Source of the DNA: an uncultured Kangiellaceae bacterium
Lineage (GTDB): Bacteria; Pseudomonadota; Gammaproteobacteria; Enterobacterales; Kangiellaceae
Length of the DNA: 37,588 nucleotides
Direction: 5' to 3'
Assembly (NCBI GenBank): GCA_905479925.1
Contig: CAJQOL010000123.1
Location: forward strand, 1-37,588
In this document: positions 1 through 8,546 of the stretch, piece by piece
How positions within the stretch are numbered: the first letter of the stretch is position 1
Layout: every line of letters starts with the position of its first letter
Notes under the pieces: generated by a model
Seen by the model: only the letters and a program-made list of their open reading frames with translations
Database searches by the model: none
What the model was told of the DNA's origin: nothing
Translations under genes and position numbers: made by a program

Positions 1-59
1 CTTTCATAAGGTATTTGATCCTTACGGTTTCTAAGGAAATATTACCTCTAAACTTCAGG

Positions 60-764
60 TTAAATAACAAACGAAGATATGCCGCCAATTACCCCGCCGA
101 ATATACCACCCCATACCACCAGCCAGCCCAAATGTGTTTTAATCATATTTTGAACAATAGACTTAACGATGCCAGGAGTCAGCTCAGAAAGTCTTAATTC
201 AATAATATCAGAGACCTTTTGTCTAACGTCGTCACTAACAGTTTCGTTAACTAGTTCGTCTTTTAGAAGTTGGTCAAACTCTGGGGTGTTAGTTATCTCG
301 ATTAATGATTCTTTCATGTTTTTGATAAATGGTTCTCTTAGCGGTAATAACGCTTCTTGGCCGCCGAACATCCCTAACATTCCGCCGAAGGAAGATTCCA
401 TAATTACCTTAATTAATTGGTCAAAGGCGGGGGATATATCAACCTTTTCAATAACTGGCGTAAGTACAATCTCAACTTCCTTACTACCAGACTCCTTCAT
501 AAACTTATCAATATTGCTTTGACTGAAAAATTCTTCCATCATCATTTTTCTAATTGCATCTTTGAATTCCTCAAACCTAGCAGGTATTACTCCAGAACCA
601 TACAGTCCAGGAACCTTTTCAAATAACATGTGAATCGCAAGCCAATTAGTAATAGCACCAGAAAACGCAAAAAGACCTACAGTAAATAAAAACGAAATAT
701 TCATAAAGTGCCCGACAGCGATACAGACTAAGGCTATAATATTTGTTGCTAAGCTTTTGTTCAT
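60..764 (-). CDS. DUF445 family membrane protein
   Basis: A 234-residue inner-membrane protein of the DUF445 (YheB/YjiN-like) family; its function is not established. An N-terminal hydrophobic stretch (about residues 5-45, including the family-typical 'GAITNWLAIHMLF') and a C-terminal hydrophobic, glycine-rich helix (GGIFGGVIGG) flank a charged helical middle. I place the start at the ATG of MNKSLATN because a GGAAA ribosome site lies 9 bases before it; an upstream in-frame ATG at 788 has nothing comparable. It is divergent from the acyltransferase gene, with only about 47 bases between the two chosen starts. Family assignment rests on recognition of the hydrophobic pattern and motifs. Confidence 0.8.
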   Translation of the reverse strand: MNKSLATNIIALVCIAVGHFMNISFLFTVGLFAFSGAITNWLAIHMLFEKVPGLYGSGVIPARFEEFKDAIRKMMMEEFFSQSNIDKFMKESGSKEVEIVLTPVIEKVDISPAFDQLIKVIMESSFGGMLGMFGGQEALLPLREPFIKNMKESLIEITNTPEFDQLLKDELVNETVSDDVRQKVSDIIELRLSELTPGIVKSIVQNMIKTHLGWLVVWGGIFGGVIGGISSFVI

Positions 765-811
765 TTTATTGTTTCCATCAATTATCAAGATTTGACGTAA
801 GGGTTATTCTA

Positions 812-1957
812 TTGGATATTAACAACTTTGAATTGAGATTCATAACCTCAATTTCAGAAGTTAGCTCGAATGATTGGGATGCTTTACCAAGTAATCAATC
901 CCCTTTTTTGAATTACTCTTTTCTAAAAGCTCTTGAAGATTCAAATAGTGTCTCGAAGCAGACTGGTTGGCAGCCGTATCATCTAGTTGTATTATCTGAT
1001 AATCGATTAGTTGGCGCTATTCCTCTCTATTTAAAGAGCCACAGTTATGGCGAGTACGTGTTCGATTTTCAGTGGGCTGAAGCCTATCAACAAGCGGGTG
1101 GCCTTTATTACCCAAAGATGCTCACAGCTGTTCCATTTACTCCCTGCAGCGACCCAAGGATTCTACTTTTAGAAGCTACACCCAGCGAATTAGTTCAGCT
1201 TATGATTGATGCAATAAAGGTTGAGGCTAAACGCCTTAATTCGAGTTCATTTCACCTATTGTTTCCGGACAACCCTGAGCAGATTGACTCGGAAACAACG
1301 GGTCTACTAAAAAGACAAGGCGTTCAATATCATTGGTTTAACAACGAGTACCGTTCGTTTGACGATTTTCTAAGCCGTTTAAAGGCTAAACCTAGAAAAA
1401 ATATTCGAAGGGAACGTCGACAAGTTAACCAGTCTGGATGCCACTTTAAGGTTATTGAGGGGGCCAATATTTCAGACGATGATTGGAGCCTATTTTATCG
1501 TTTTTATATCAATACCTACCGAAAAAGAAGTGGCAACCATGGGTATTTGAACCAAGATTTCTTTCAACAAATAGGCAAAGAAATGCCAAATTCTATTGTA
1601 TTGATTGCAGCCTATAATAACGAGCAAATGATAGCGGCTTCCTTATTCTTCAAGAATGAGTATCGTTTATATGGACGCTATTGGGGGTGCTTACAAGAGT
1701 ATGATTCCCTGCACTTTGAAACCTGTTACTACCAAGGTATTGAATATTGTATAAAGTATGGTCTTGAACATTTTGATGCGGGCGCTCAAGGAGAGCATAA
1801 AATAAAACGAGGTTTTATACCGGTAAAAACCTTTTCTTTTCACTGGTTACAAAATAGTAGTTTCCAAGCCGCGATCAAGGATTTTTTGACGGAGGAGGTT
1901 GTCTATGTCGACCAGGCAATGCAAAGCCTAACCGAGCGTTCACCATACAAAGGCTAA
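812..1957 (+). CDS. COG3146/DUF482 predicted N-acyltransferase (FemAB-like GNAT fold)
   Basis: A predicted cytoplasmic acyltransferase of the COG3146 ('peptidogalycan biosynthesis') group, related in fold to FemAB/GNAT enzymes; the substrate is unknown. Recognisable family blocks are the basic KPRKNIRRERRQV segment near residue 190, FYRFYINTYRKR, YGRYWGC, LHFETCYYQGIEYCIKYGL, and the diagnostic GAQGEHKIKRGF near residue 330. The open frame extends upstream to 743, but that would overlap the divergent DUF445 gene. I choose a TTG start at 812 because GTAAGGG lies about 8 bases before it; this gives 381 residues, which fits my recollection of the family length. The gene converges on nth with no clear terminator between them. 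Confidence 0.8.
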   Translation: MDINNFELRFITSISEVSSNDWDALPSNQSPFLNYSFLKALEDSNSVSKQTGWQPYHLVVLSDNRLVGAIPLYLKSHSYGEYVFDFQWAEAYQQAGGLYYPKMLTAVPFTPCSDPRILLLEATPSELVQLMIDAIKVEAKRLNSSSFHLLFPDNPEQIDSETTGLLKRQGVQYHWFNNEYRSFDDFLSRLKAKPRKNIRRERRQVNQSGCHFKVIEGANISDDDWSLFYRFYINTYRKRSGNHGYLNQDFFQQIGKEMPNSIVLIAAYNNEQMIAASLFFKNEYRLYGRYWGCLQEYDSLHFETCYYQGIEYCIKYGLEHFDAGAQGEHKIKRGFIPVKTFSFHWLQNSSFQAAIKDFLTEEVVYVDQAMQSLTERSPYKG

Positions 1958-2024
1958 TTGTTTAACGCGTTAGTCAGATGCGGGTAAATCTATGAGACAA
2001 TTTTGGTCGACACTGCTAAAACGA

Positions 2025-2663
2025 TTAGTCGTTGCCAACTTTTTGCTTAAACTCGCAGAGGTCCTCGATAATGCAGGAGCCGCAGCGCGGCTTGCGAGCG
2101 ACGCAGGTATAACGCCCATGCAAAATTAACCAGTGATGAGCGTCCATTATAAATTCATCGGGTATAAACTTTAATAATCGTTTTTCTACTTCAACGACAT
2201 CTTTTCCTTTTGCAATCGCGGTTCTATTAGAAACTCTAAATATATGGGTATCAACCGCCATGGTCGGTTGTCTAAACGCGGTATTAAGAACAACATTGGC
2301 GGTTTTTCTTCCTACGCCTGGTAACGCTTCAAGTTCTTCTCTTGTTTCGGGAACAATTGAATTATGTTTATCGATAAGAATATTGCAGGCTTTTATGACA
2401 TTGTTTGCTTTTGAGTTATATAAACCTATGGTTTTTATGTATTCCTTTAAGCCGTCTACTCCAAGGTTCGCTATAGTTTCCGGGGTGTTAGCAACGGGAA
2501 ACAGTTTTCTGGTTGCCTTATTAACTCCCACATCGGTAGCTTGTGCTGAGAGGGTAACGGCAACTAATAACTCAAACGGCGAGTTATATTCCAGTTCAGT
2601 TTCAGGGTTGGGGTTCTCGGCTCTTAATCGAGTAAATATTTCAATGCGCTTTAGTTTGTTCAA
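2025..2663 (-). CDS. nth: Endonuclease III (DNA glycosylase/AP lyase)
   Basis: Bifunctional base-excision-repair enzyme that removes oxidised pyrimidines and cleaves the abasic site. At 212 residues it is essentially the length of E. coli Nth (211). The helix-hairpin-helix LPGVGRKTANVV contains the catalytic lysine at residue 120, and AVDTHIFRV supplies the catalytic aspartate at residue 138, both at the E. coli numbers. Four cysteines at 187, 194, 197 and 203 form the C-x6-C-x2-C-x5-C [4Fe-4S] cluster. It stands alone, convergent with the acyltransferase gene and without the rnf genes that precede it in enterobacteria. Confidence 0.97.
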   Translation of the reverse strand: MNKLKRIEIFTRLRAENPNPETELEYNSPFELLVAVTLSAQATDVGVNKATRKLFPVANTPETIANLGVDGLKEYIKTIGLYNSKANNVIKACNILIDKHNSIVPETREELEALPGVGRKTANVVLNTAFRQPTMAVDTHIFRVSNRTAIAKGKDVVEVEKRLLKFIPDEFIMDAHHWLILHGRYTCVARKPRCGSCIIEDLCEFKQKVGND

Positions 2664-2892
2664 GGCCTTTACTACTTAATTTAAAGTTTTTGATAGTTAT
2701 TTACGGCTATTGTAGGTGTTTCTATGTGATGATTTCAACCCATGGGTTATTTTGAAAATAGTCATTCGGTGGAGTTAGCGCTAGAGTATTAAGCATATTG
2801 GGCGCTCGCTAAATGTCTCTAGGCGACATCTTTAGTTGTTCCTCGGATTGATAATTGGTAGCATACTGCTTTTGTTTTAAGACGTAGTTACA

Positions 2893-3249
2893 ATGCTGTC
2901 GATTTTTAAAGTGTTATCGAGTCAAGCTTGGGAAGAGGCGACCATCACAGGTATTATTCCTCGTGTTAACGATGATTGCGACGATTTAGGTATTGCAGTC
3001 TATAAATACACGGATTTGGCAAACGTTTGCCAGGAACTTTATGAGAAATCGGATTATCCGGTAGCTCTCGAGTTTGCGGAAGGCTCTTATTCGGAGCAAT
3101 TAGACTGGACAGAAGTTGATAATGCCGGTGGATATCCAGTAGGACGCATTAACGTTGAAAGCTTGTTAGCCGATTTGGTGTTAAATATCTATAGTTTTGA
3201 AGTTACTCAGACCGATAAAGGCGTCGAGTATAAAATTAGTGGAGAATAA
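2893..3249 (+). CDS. Unknown acidic 118-residue protein, operon partner of M14 peptidase
   Basis: I do not recognise this protein. It is 118 residues, soluble and strongly acidic (runs such as NDDCDDLG and EVDNAGG), with no signal peptide or membrane segment. An in-frame stop at 2878-2880 makes the ATG at 2893 the first possible ATG; its ribosome site is weak. The stop codon is followed after three bases by the ATG of the M14 carboxypeptidase gene, so the two are almost certainly co-transcribed and perhaps translationally coupled. This suggests an accessory role for the peptidase (substrate recognition, regulation or stability), but that is inference from position only. Confidence 0.65.
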   Translation: MLSIFKVLSSQAWEEATITGIIPRVNDDCDDLGIAVYKYTDLANVCQELYEKSDYPVALEFAEGSYSEQLDWTEVDNAGGYPVGRINVESLLADLVLNIYSFEVTQTDKGVEYKISGE

Positions 3250-3252
3250 AAA

Positions 3253-4380
3253 ATGATTTCAATAAGTTCACAATTTGATAGTGGTAATATTCAGTGTGTG
3301 AGCGCTGAAAATACCGACGATATTCAGCTCGAAATACGCCGCGATAATGAAAGTGAATTTTTTCAGTGGTTTCATTTTAGAGCAAACGGAGTCAAAGATA
3401 CAAAATGTCGCTATAGGATTTTAAATGCAGCACAAGCCGCCTATGTTGATGGCTGGTCTGGTTATCAAGCTGTCGCATCTTATGACCGGAATATCTGGTT
3501 TCGCGTAGATACAAGCTATGAAAACGGCGAACTAATTATTGAGCATACCGCACAGCAAGATTCCCTTTATTTTGCCTATTTTGCGCCTTATAGCATGGAG
3601 CGTCATGCAGACTTCATTGCTGAATTAGCTAGTTATCCTAATGTTTCCCTTAATATCTTAGGCCAGACCATAGATGGACAAGATCTCGACCAGCTAGTGA
3701 TTGGCGAGCCGGCGGATGGTAAGAAGAAAATCTGGGTGCACGGCCGACAGCACCCTGGTGAGACCCAAGCCTCATGGTGGGCTGAAGGCTTTCTTTACCG
3801 TTTGCTTGATGAAACAGACGCATTGTCCAAATCATTGCTAGAAAAAGCGGTGTTTTATGTGACCCCAAATATGAATCCGGACGGAAGCAAACGAGGACAT
3901 CTAAGAACAAATGCGGTAGGCGCTAACTTAAATCGAGAATGGTTGAACCCAACCATGGAACGGAGTCCTGAAGTCTTTGTCATGACTGAAGCGATGAAGA
4001 AGATCGGTGTCGACCTGTGCTTTGATGTTCATGGGGATGAAGGTTTACCATACAACTTTATTGCGGGAGCGGAAGGCACCAAGAGTTGGAGCCCTCGCTT
4101 GGCAGGATTACAATCGACGTTTATGCAGCATTTACAGACCGTAAACCCTGACTTTCAGACGGTGAAAGGTTACCCAATTGATGAACCTAATACCGCTGAT
4201 ATGACCATATGTACTAATTTTATGTCGGAAACTTATGATGCGTTATCAATGACCCTAGAAATGCCTTTTAAAGATACAATTGAAAGCCCTGATCAAGAGC
4301 AAGGTTGGTCACCTGAGCGTTGCCAAAATCTTGGTGCGTCCTGTATAGATGCTATTGCTGCGGTTATCGATGATCTCTAG
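3253..4380 (+). CDS. M14 family zinc carboxypeptidase, cytosolic-carboxypeptidase-like
   Basis: A cytoplasmic metallocarboxypeptidase resembling the cytosolic carboxypeptidase (CCP) branch of M14. The N-terminal ~125 residues match the CCP-type beta-sandwich pattern (FFQWFHFRANGVK, YFAYFAPYSMERH). The catalytic domain follows: HPGE supplies zinc ligands His167 and Glu170, VHGDE gives the third ligand His260, NPDG and RTNAVGANLNREW carry substrate-binding residues, and LEMPF holds the likely catalytic Glu336. No signal peptide is present, so it probably acts on cytosolic peptides or protein C-termini; the real substrate is unknown. It is the second gene of an operon with the 118-residue protein, starting three bases after that gene's stop, and ends at a strong terminator. 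Confidence 0.9.
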   Translation: MISISSQFDSGNIQCVSAENTDDIQLEIRRDNESEFFQWFHFRANGVKDTKCRYRILNAAQAAYVDGWSGYQAVASYDRNIWFRVDTSYENGELIIEHTAQQDSLYFAYFAPYSMERHADFIAELASYPNVSLNILGQTIDGQDLDQLVIGEPADGKKKIWVHGRQHPGETQASWWAEGFLYRLLDETDALSKSLLEKAVFYVTPNMNPDGSKRGHLRTNAVGANLNREWLNPTMERSPEVFVMTEAMKKIGVDLCFDVHGDEGLPYNFIAGAEGTKSWSPRLAGLQSTFMQHLQTVNPDFQTVKGYPIDEPNTADMTICTNFMSETYDALSMTLEMPFKDTIESPDQEQGWSPERCQNLGASCIDAIAAVIDDL

Positions 4381-4396
4381 CCGCTTTTAAGACGAT

Positions 4397-4430
4397 GGAG
4401 AAACCTATAATGGGTTTCTCCCTATTTTTT
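4397..4430 (+). terminator. Rho-independent terminator of the M14 operon
   Basis: A perfect 9-base-pair stem, GGAGAAACC/GGTTTCTCC, with a 7-base loop at 4406-4412, followed by CTATTTTTT. It lies 16 bases past the peptidase stop codon. Confidence 0.9.
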
Positions 4431-4794
4431 CCAACTATTCTTATCCATTTATAATCTCTACATTTTCTAAATTTTCGTTAGAACAGCCAACTCTCGCCCT
4501 TCGTTTTTTCACTTCTAATCTATTAATTTATCCCTTCAAGAACCTCCAGTCTGCATCTCCAAGATACATTAGTCTCTGATTTTAGTAATGGTGTAAAACT
4601 AACCTAAGGCTGGGCTAAATAACTTAGTGTTACAAATTTGCGTGAACCTATTTTATTGAGATTTATCTCAAGTTGTTTCAACTTGTTGTTACAAGGGTAA
4701 TAGATGTAACAAAGGATTAACACGGCAAACTTATCGTGAATATTACCCGTCTTTTTCTGTATATTCCTGAAAACTAAAAAAGAGAGGTATGTAA
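4431..4794 (+). promoter_or_regulatory. Leader/regulatory region of the DUF5916 gene with clustered inverted repeats
   Basis: This 364-base gap contains no credible gene. Its distal part holds adjacent inverted repeats: TTGAGA/TCTCAA (4656-4671, 4-base loop), AAGTTG/CAACTT (4670-4684, 3-base loop) and TTGTTACA/TGTAACAA (arms 4686-4693 and 4705-4712, 11-base spacer). In addition GGGTAATA at 4695-4702 is complementary to TATTACCC at 4741-4748. The 8-base arms with 11-base spacing resemble a dimeric-regulator operator; the others could form alternative RNA hairpins. An AGAGAGG ribosome site ends 7 bases before the ATG. A -10-like TATATT lies at 4760-4765 but I see no matching -35. The regulator is unknown. 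Confidence 0.45.
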
Positions 4795-7050
4795 ATGGGG
4801 TTTAGAAGAATAATTTCGTTAGTTGTTATGCTTTCCGCGTGTAGCCTAAAAGCGGAGACCATTAATTATGAAATCCCGCGCATAACCAAAGCACCTACTA
4901 TTGATGCCGTGATTAATCACGACGAGTGGAGTCAGGCGAAATTAGTTGACTTGGCCTATGAAACTGGCCCTGGAGAGAACCTACCCGCCAAAGTAAAAAC
5001 AACTGCGTATATGATGGAAGACGGCGAAAACCTTTACTTTGCTTTTAAGGCCTATGATCCAAACCCTGAAAATATATTGGCTTATTTGCGCGATAGAGAT
5101 AATATTTTTCAAGACGATTTTGTAGGTGTCATCATTGATACGTTTAACGATGAACGAACTGGTTTTGAGTTCTTTGTTAATGCGCTAGGCGCTCAAGGGG
5201 ATTTAACACGAGATGACGCTCGCTTTAATGAAGATTCGTCTTGGGATGCTGTATGGGAAAGTCTAGGCCAAGTAACTGATGAGGGCTACGTAGTTGAAAT
5301 GTCGATTCCTTATAGAGCTTTGCGTTTTCCATCGGGATTAACGAAACAAACTTGGGGTATTAACTTTTTAAGAATTTATCCTCGAGACTCTAGAACAAGT
5401 TTTTCCGATAGAGCTAATGATAGAAATTTAGATTGTTTGCTTTGCCAATCTCATAAAGTAACCGGTATGCCCAATATTGAGGCTGGAAATAACCTTGATA
5501 TTACACCAACGCTTACCTATGTAAGAAATGAGTCTAGAGACCCGAAAGTTCAAAGCAGCTGGCAAGATGCAAATACTGATACCGAAGTTGGCGCAGATGT
5601 TCGCTGGTCGGTCACCGAAGACTGGATCCTTAATGCAACTCTAAATCCTGATTTTTCGCAAGTTGATGCCGATGGTGGACAACTGGATATCAATACAACC
5701 TTTTCGTTATTTTTTCGTGAAGCAAGGCCTTTTTTCTTAGACGGCGCTGACTATTTCGCGAGTACCAATCGACTAGTTCATACCAGAAATATTGCTGATC
5801 CTGATTATGGCTTAAAGCTTAGTGGTAAACAGGATGGGCATACCGCTGGAATTATTGTAGCGAGAGATACTAATAAAAGTTTTCTGTTACCGGGAAGACT
5901 AGGCTCTGATCTGGCGGAGCTTGAAGGTGTCGAGTCCGATGTTCTAATTGCGCGGTATAAGAAGGACTTGTCAGATAAAGGTAGTCTAGGGGCACTAGTT
6001 ACCCACCGAAGCGCTAATGGTTATCACAATACGGTCACTTCAGCGGATGGTAAATATTATTTTAGTGAGGCTGATAGTATTGAGTTTCAGGTAATGCATT
6101 CCGATACCGACAATCCTCAGTCCGTGGTTGATGATTTTGACACTGCAGCTTCGCAGTCAGATATTGCTTATAGCCTTCGATACCGGCACCGTACACGTGA
6201 TTATAATATCAACGTTGCGTTGAACGATTTCGGCAAGGATTTTCGAGCGGATATGGGATTTATAGGCCAGGTGGACTATAGAAAAATGATTGTTGGCGGT
6301 AGCTACAATTGGTTTGGAGATCCAGGAAGTAATTGGACGCGTTGGGGAGTATTTGGTGACTGGGACAAAACGGTTGACCAAAGTGGAAAACTGCTGGAAC
6401 AAGAAAATGAGATTCATTTTAATATCGACGGTCCAATGCAGTTTCGTACGCGTTTCGGCATAGTACAGCGTGAGCGCTATTTTAATAGAGACGCGGGTCT
6501 TGTAATCGGTGAAGACAATTCCTATTTCGATGAGAATCGATTCATGATGTTTACTGAGTTTAAGCCGTTTTCTAACCTTACCGTTGGTAATTTTATGGCT
6601 TTTGGGGATCAAATAGATTTTGCCAATACTCAACTTGGTGATCTAACTTTGTTTGAACCTTTTATGCGCCTGCAATTAGGGAAACACTTTAATGTGAATG
6701 CGTCTACAACCTTTCAGACACTGGACGTACCTGGAGGGGAGCTTTTTGATGCCACCCTTTATGATCTGCGCTTTTCTTATCAATTTAGTACTCGCAGTAG
6801 ACTATCGCTAACGCTACAAAATACCGATATCAGCAGAAATACCGAGCTGTATAATCATGTAGATGACGTTGACATAAATGCTAGGTACAAAACTCTAGGT
6901 ACTCAGCTGATTTATTCGTACAAAATAAACCCGCTTTCGTTAGTTTATCTGGGTTATTCCGATAGAGGGTTTCAGGATGACGAGTTGAGCACCATTAAAA
7001 AAGAGGAAAGAACGGTATTCGCAAAGTTTAGTTATATGTGGCAATACTAA
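4795..7050 (+). CDS. DUF5916 / CBM9-like exported outer-membrane protein
   Basis: A 751-residue exported protein. Residues 1-20 form a signal peptide (MGFRRIISLVVMLSACSLKA). Residues about 25-210 form a carbohydrate-binding-family-9-like domain (APTIDAVINHDEWSQA, YFAFKAYDPNP, EMSIPYRALRFP). The rest is the DUF5916 region with the family hallmarks LNPDFSQVDAD and FFREARPFFLDGADYF, then alternating strands typical of a beta-barrel, ending in aromatic Tyr (FSYMWQY). This suggests an outer-membrane barrel with a periplasmic binding domain; the ligand is unknown and family members are not clearly assigned to sugar uptake. AGAGAGG precedes the ATG. It is monocistronic, with a repeat-rich leader indicating dedicated control. 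Confidence 0.85.
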   Translation: MGFRRIISLVVMLSACSLKAETINYEIPRITKAPTIDAVINHDEWSQAKLVDLAYETGPGENLPAKVKTTAYMMEDGENLYFAFKAYDPNPENILAYLRDRDNIFQDDFVGVIIDTFNDERTGFEFFVNALGAQGDLTRDDARFNEDSSWDAVWESLGQVTDEGYVVEMSIPYRALRFPSGLTKQTWGINFLRIYPRDSRTSFSDRANDRNLDCLLCQSHKVTGMPNIEAGNNLDITPTLTYVRNESRDPKVQSSWQDANTDTEVGADVRWSVTEDWILNATLNPDFSQVDADGGQLDINTTFSLFFREARPFFLDGADYFASTNRLVHTRNIADPDYGLKLSGKQDGHTAGIIVARDTNKSFLLPGRLGSDLAELEGVESDVLIARYKKDLSDKGSLGALVTHRSANGYHNTVTSADGKYYFSEADSIEFQVMHSDTDNPQSVVDDFDTAASQSDIAYSLRYRHRTRDYNINVALNDFGKDFRADMGFIGQVDYRKMIVGGSYNWFGDPGSNWTRWGVFGDWDKTVDQSGKLLEQENEIHFNIDGPMQFRTRFGIVQRERYFNRDAGLVIGEDNSYFDENRFMMFTEFKPFSNLTVGNFMAFGDQIDFANTQLGDLTLFEPFMRLQLGKHFNVNASTTFQTLDVPGGELFDATLYDLRFSYQFSTRSRLSLTLQNTDISRNTELYNHVDDVDINARYKTLGTQLIYSYKINPLSLVYLGYSDRGFQDDELSTIKKEERTVFAKFSYMWQY

Positions 7051-7070
7051 ATCTATCGTTGTATTAGATT

Positions 7071-7090
7071 CAGCCGCTTGTCGGCGGCTG
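7071..7090. terminator. Hairpin between convergent genes, possible terminator
   Basis: A perfect 7-base-pair stem, CAGCCGC/GCGGCTG, with loop TTGTCG, sits between the convergent DUF5916 and YcbL-like genes. Neither side has a good T-run, so termination here would be weak or Rho-assisted. Confidence 0.4.
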
Positions 7091-7107
7091 TTCAGTCTCG
7101 ATTATCG

Positions 7108-7758
7108 CTAACCTAAACGACTATCTGCGACAAAGGCATTATTCTGCCGCTCTTCACCAAATGTAGACAGAGGGCCGTGCCCGGAAAGAAAGCGTGTTTT
7201 ATTTCCTAGCGGCCAGAGTTTCTGAGTGATTGAATTGATAAGGTCCTGATGGTTTCCTTGGGGAAAGTCTGTTCTTCCTATGCTTCCCTTGAAAATTACG
7301 TCACCGACGAATGCTAACGCAGAGTTTGCATGGTGGAACACCAAATGCCCTGGGGTATGACCAGGACAATGTATTGTCGAAAGCGATTCCTTACCTATAG
7401 AAATAAAATCACCTTCGTTAAGCCAGTTATCAGGCTGACAATTTTCCGCTCCGCTAAAACCGTACTGTTTACCTTGCTCCGTAATACCCTGAAGCCAAAA
7501 TTCGTCAGCTTGATGAGGACCATTTACTGGTACCGCTAGCTGTTTTGATAAAGCCGCCGCGCCTCCGGCATGGTCTAAATGACCATGGGTCAGTAGAATT
7601 TGTTTTACATCAATTTTATGTTGCTGGATAACATCAATGATTTTTTCGATGTCTCCACCCGGGTCAATTACTGCTCCCTCTAAGCTTTCGCTACACCAAA
7701 TAACAGAGCAGTTTTGTTGAAATGGTGTGACGACAACGCGTTCGACCCTTAAGCTCAT
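7108..7758 (-). CDS. MBL-fold hydrolase, YcbL/glyoxalase II-like
   Basis: A cytoplasmic metallo-beta-lactamase-fold hydrolase of 216 residues, matching the size of E. coli YcbL, a type II glyoxalase-like enzyme. The metal site is THGHLDHAGG, giving His58, His60, Asp62 and His63; later ligands lie in HCPGHTPGHLVF, FVGDVIFKGSIGRTDFP and LSGHGPLSTFGEE. The likely reaction is thioester hydrolysis, for example of S-lactoylglutathione, but the substrate is inferred from the family. GGATG precedes the ATG by a few bases. It is divergent from the DUF1415 gene across about 165 bases. Confidence 0.9.
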   Translation of the reverse strand: MSLRVERVVVTPFQQNCSVIWCSESLEGAVIDPGGDIEKIIDVIQQHKIDVKQILLTHGHLDHAGGAAALSKQLAVPVNGPHQADEFWLQGITEQGKQYGFSGAENCQPDNWLNEGDFISIGKESLSTIHCPGHTPGHLVFHHANSALAFVGDVIFKGSIGRTDFPQGNHQDLINSITQKLWPLGNKTRFLSGHGPLSTFGEERQNNAFVADSRLG

Positions 7759-7924
7759 TTAAACATCCAATTTAGAGTTTATTAAAAGAGCAACATTTTA
7801 CCGAGGCTTAATACTGACAACAAGTGATTTAGCCTAGCTTATCATTATCTTTTCATTAGCTTATAATAGCGGCGAATCTAGATAATTTATTGATCAATGA
7901 AACCAGAGAACTACCGGAACTTAC

Positions 7925-8470
7925 ATGAAAGAAGATGCCGTAATCCAATCGACTAAGAATTGGCTCGAAAAAGTTATTATCCATTTCAATTTTTGTCCAT
8001 TTGCAAAAAAAGAGTTTGTTGGTGAATCTATCCATTATGAACACGTTGACGAACGGGCTGTTGATGAACAGTTAGCGGCCTTGGTATACGAGTTTGAGCG
8101 TTTAGACAACAACCCAAATATCGAAACAACACTGGTTATTCTTGCTATTGGGCAGGAGAGTTTTTTTGATTATTTAGATCTACTAGAGTTGGCAAATAGG
8201 CTGTTGGTTCAGATGAACTACGAAGGGGTTTATCAACTCGCGAGTTTTCATCCGGACTATTGTTTTGACGGTGTACGACAAACAGATCCATCTAATTATA
8301 CCAATCGATCACCATATCCCGTCATTCACATTATTCGTGAAGATAGCCTGCAGCGGGCGCTAGAAAAATATCCGGATCCTGAAAACATACCGGACCGAAA
8401 TGTCGAGCGAGCTACTGAAACAGGGACACAAGTTTTTCAGAAATTGTTATTAGAATGTAAGGCAAAATAA
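7925..8470 (+). CDS. DUF1415 family protein
   Basis: A 181-residue soluble protein of the DUF1415 family, widespread in proteobacteria and without assigned function. Recognisable blocks are NFCPFAKKE (Cys24), LASFHPDYCFDG, SNYTNRSPYPVIHIIRE and ENIPDRNVERATETG. The CPFA motif and the conserved FHP and NRSPYP blocks suggest a catalytic or metal-binding role, but that is speculation. There is no signal peptide or membrane segment. It is transcribed away from the MBL hydrolase gene and converges on hutI, with no clear terminator between them. Confidence 0.88.
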   Translation: MKEDAVIQSTKNWLEKVIIHFNFCPFAKKEFVGESIHYEHVDERAVDEQLAALVYEFERLDNNPNIETTLVILAIGQESFFDYLDLLELANRLLVQMNYEGVYQLASFHPDYCFDGVRQTDPSNYTNRSPYPVIHIIREDSLQRALEKYPDPENIPDRNVERATETGTQVFQKLLLECKAK

Positions 8471-8546
8471 CTATAAACATGGCTGGCTCTTAGAGATAGA
8501 TATCAGTGTTTGTAGCTTTGAAAAATAGATTCTTGTTTTACTAACG

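Noticed and set aside
2260..2679. 139-residue reading frame on the plus strand
   Set aside because: It lies antisense to nth, whose catalytic residues and Fe-S cysteines are all in place; the frame has no ribosome site or family match.
6157..6633. 158-residue reading frame on the minus strand
   Set aside because: It lies wholly inside the DUF5916 gene on the opposite strand and reads as a non-family composition; a shadow.
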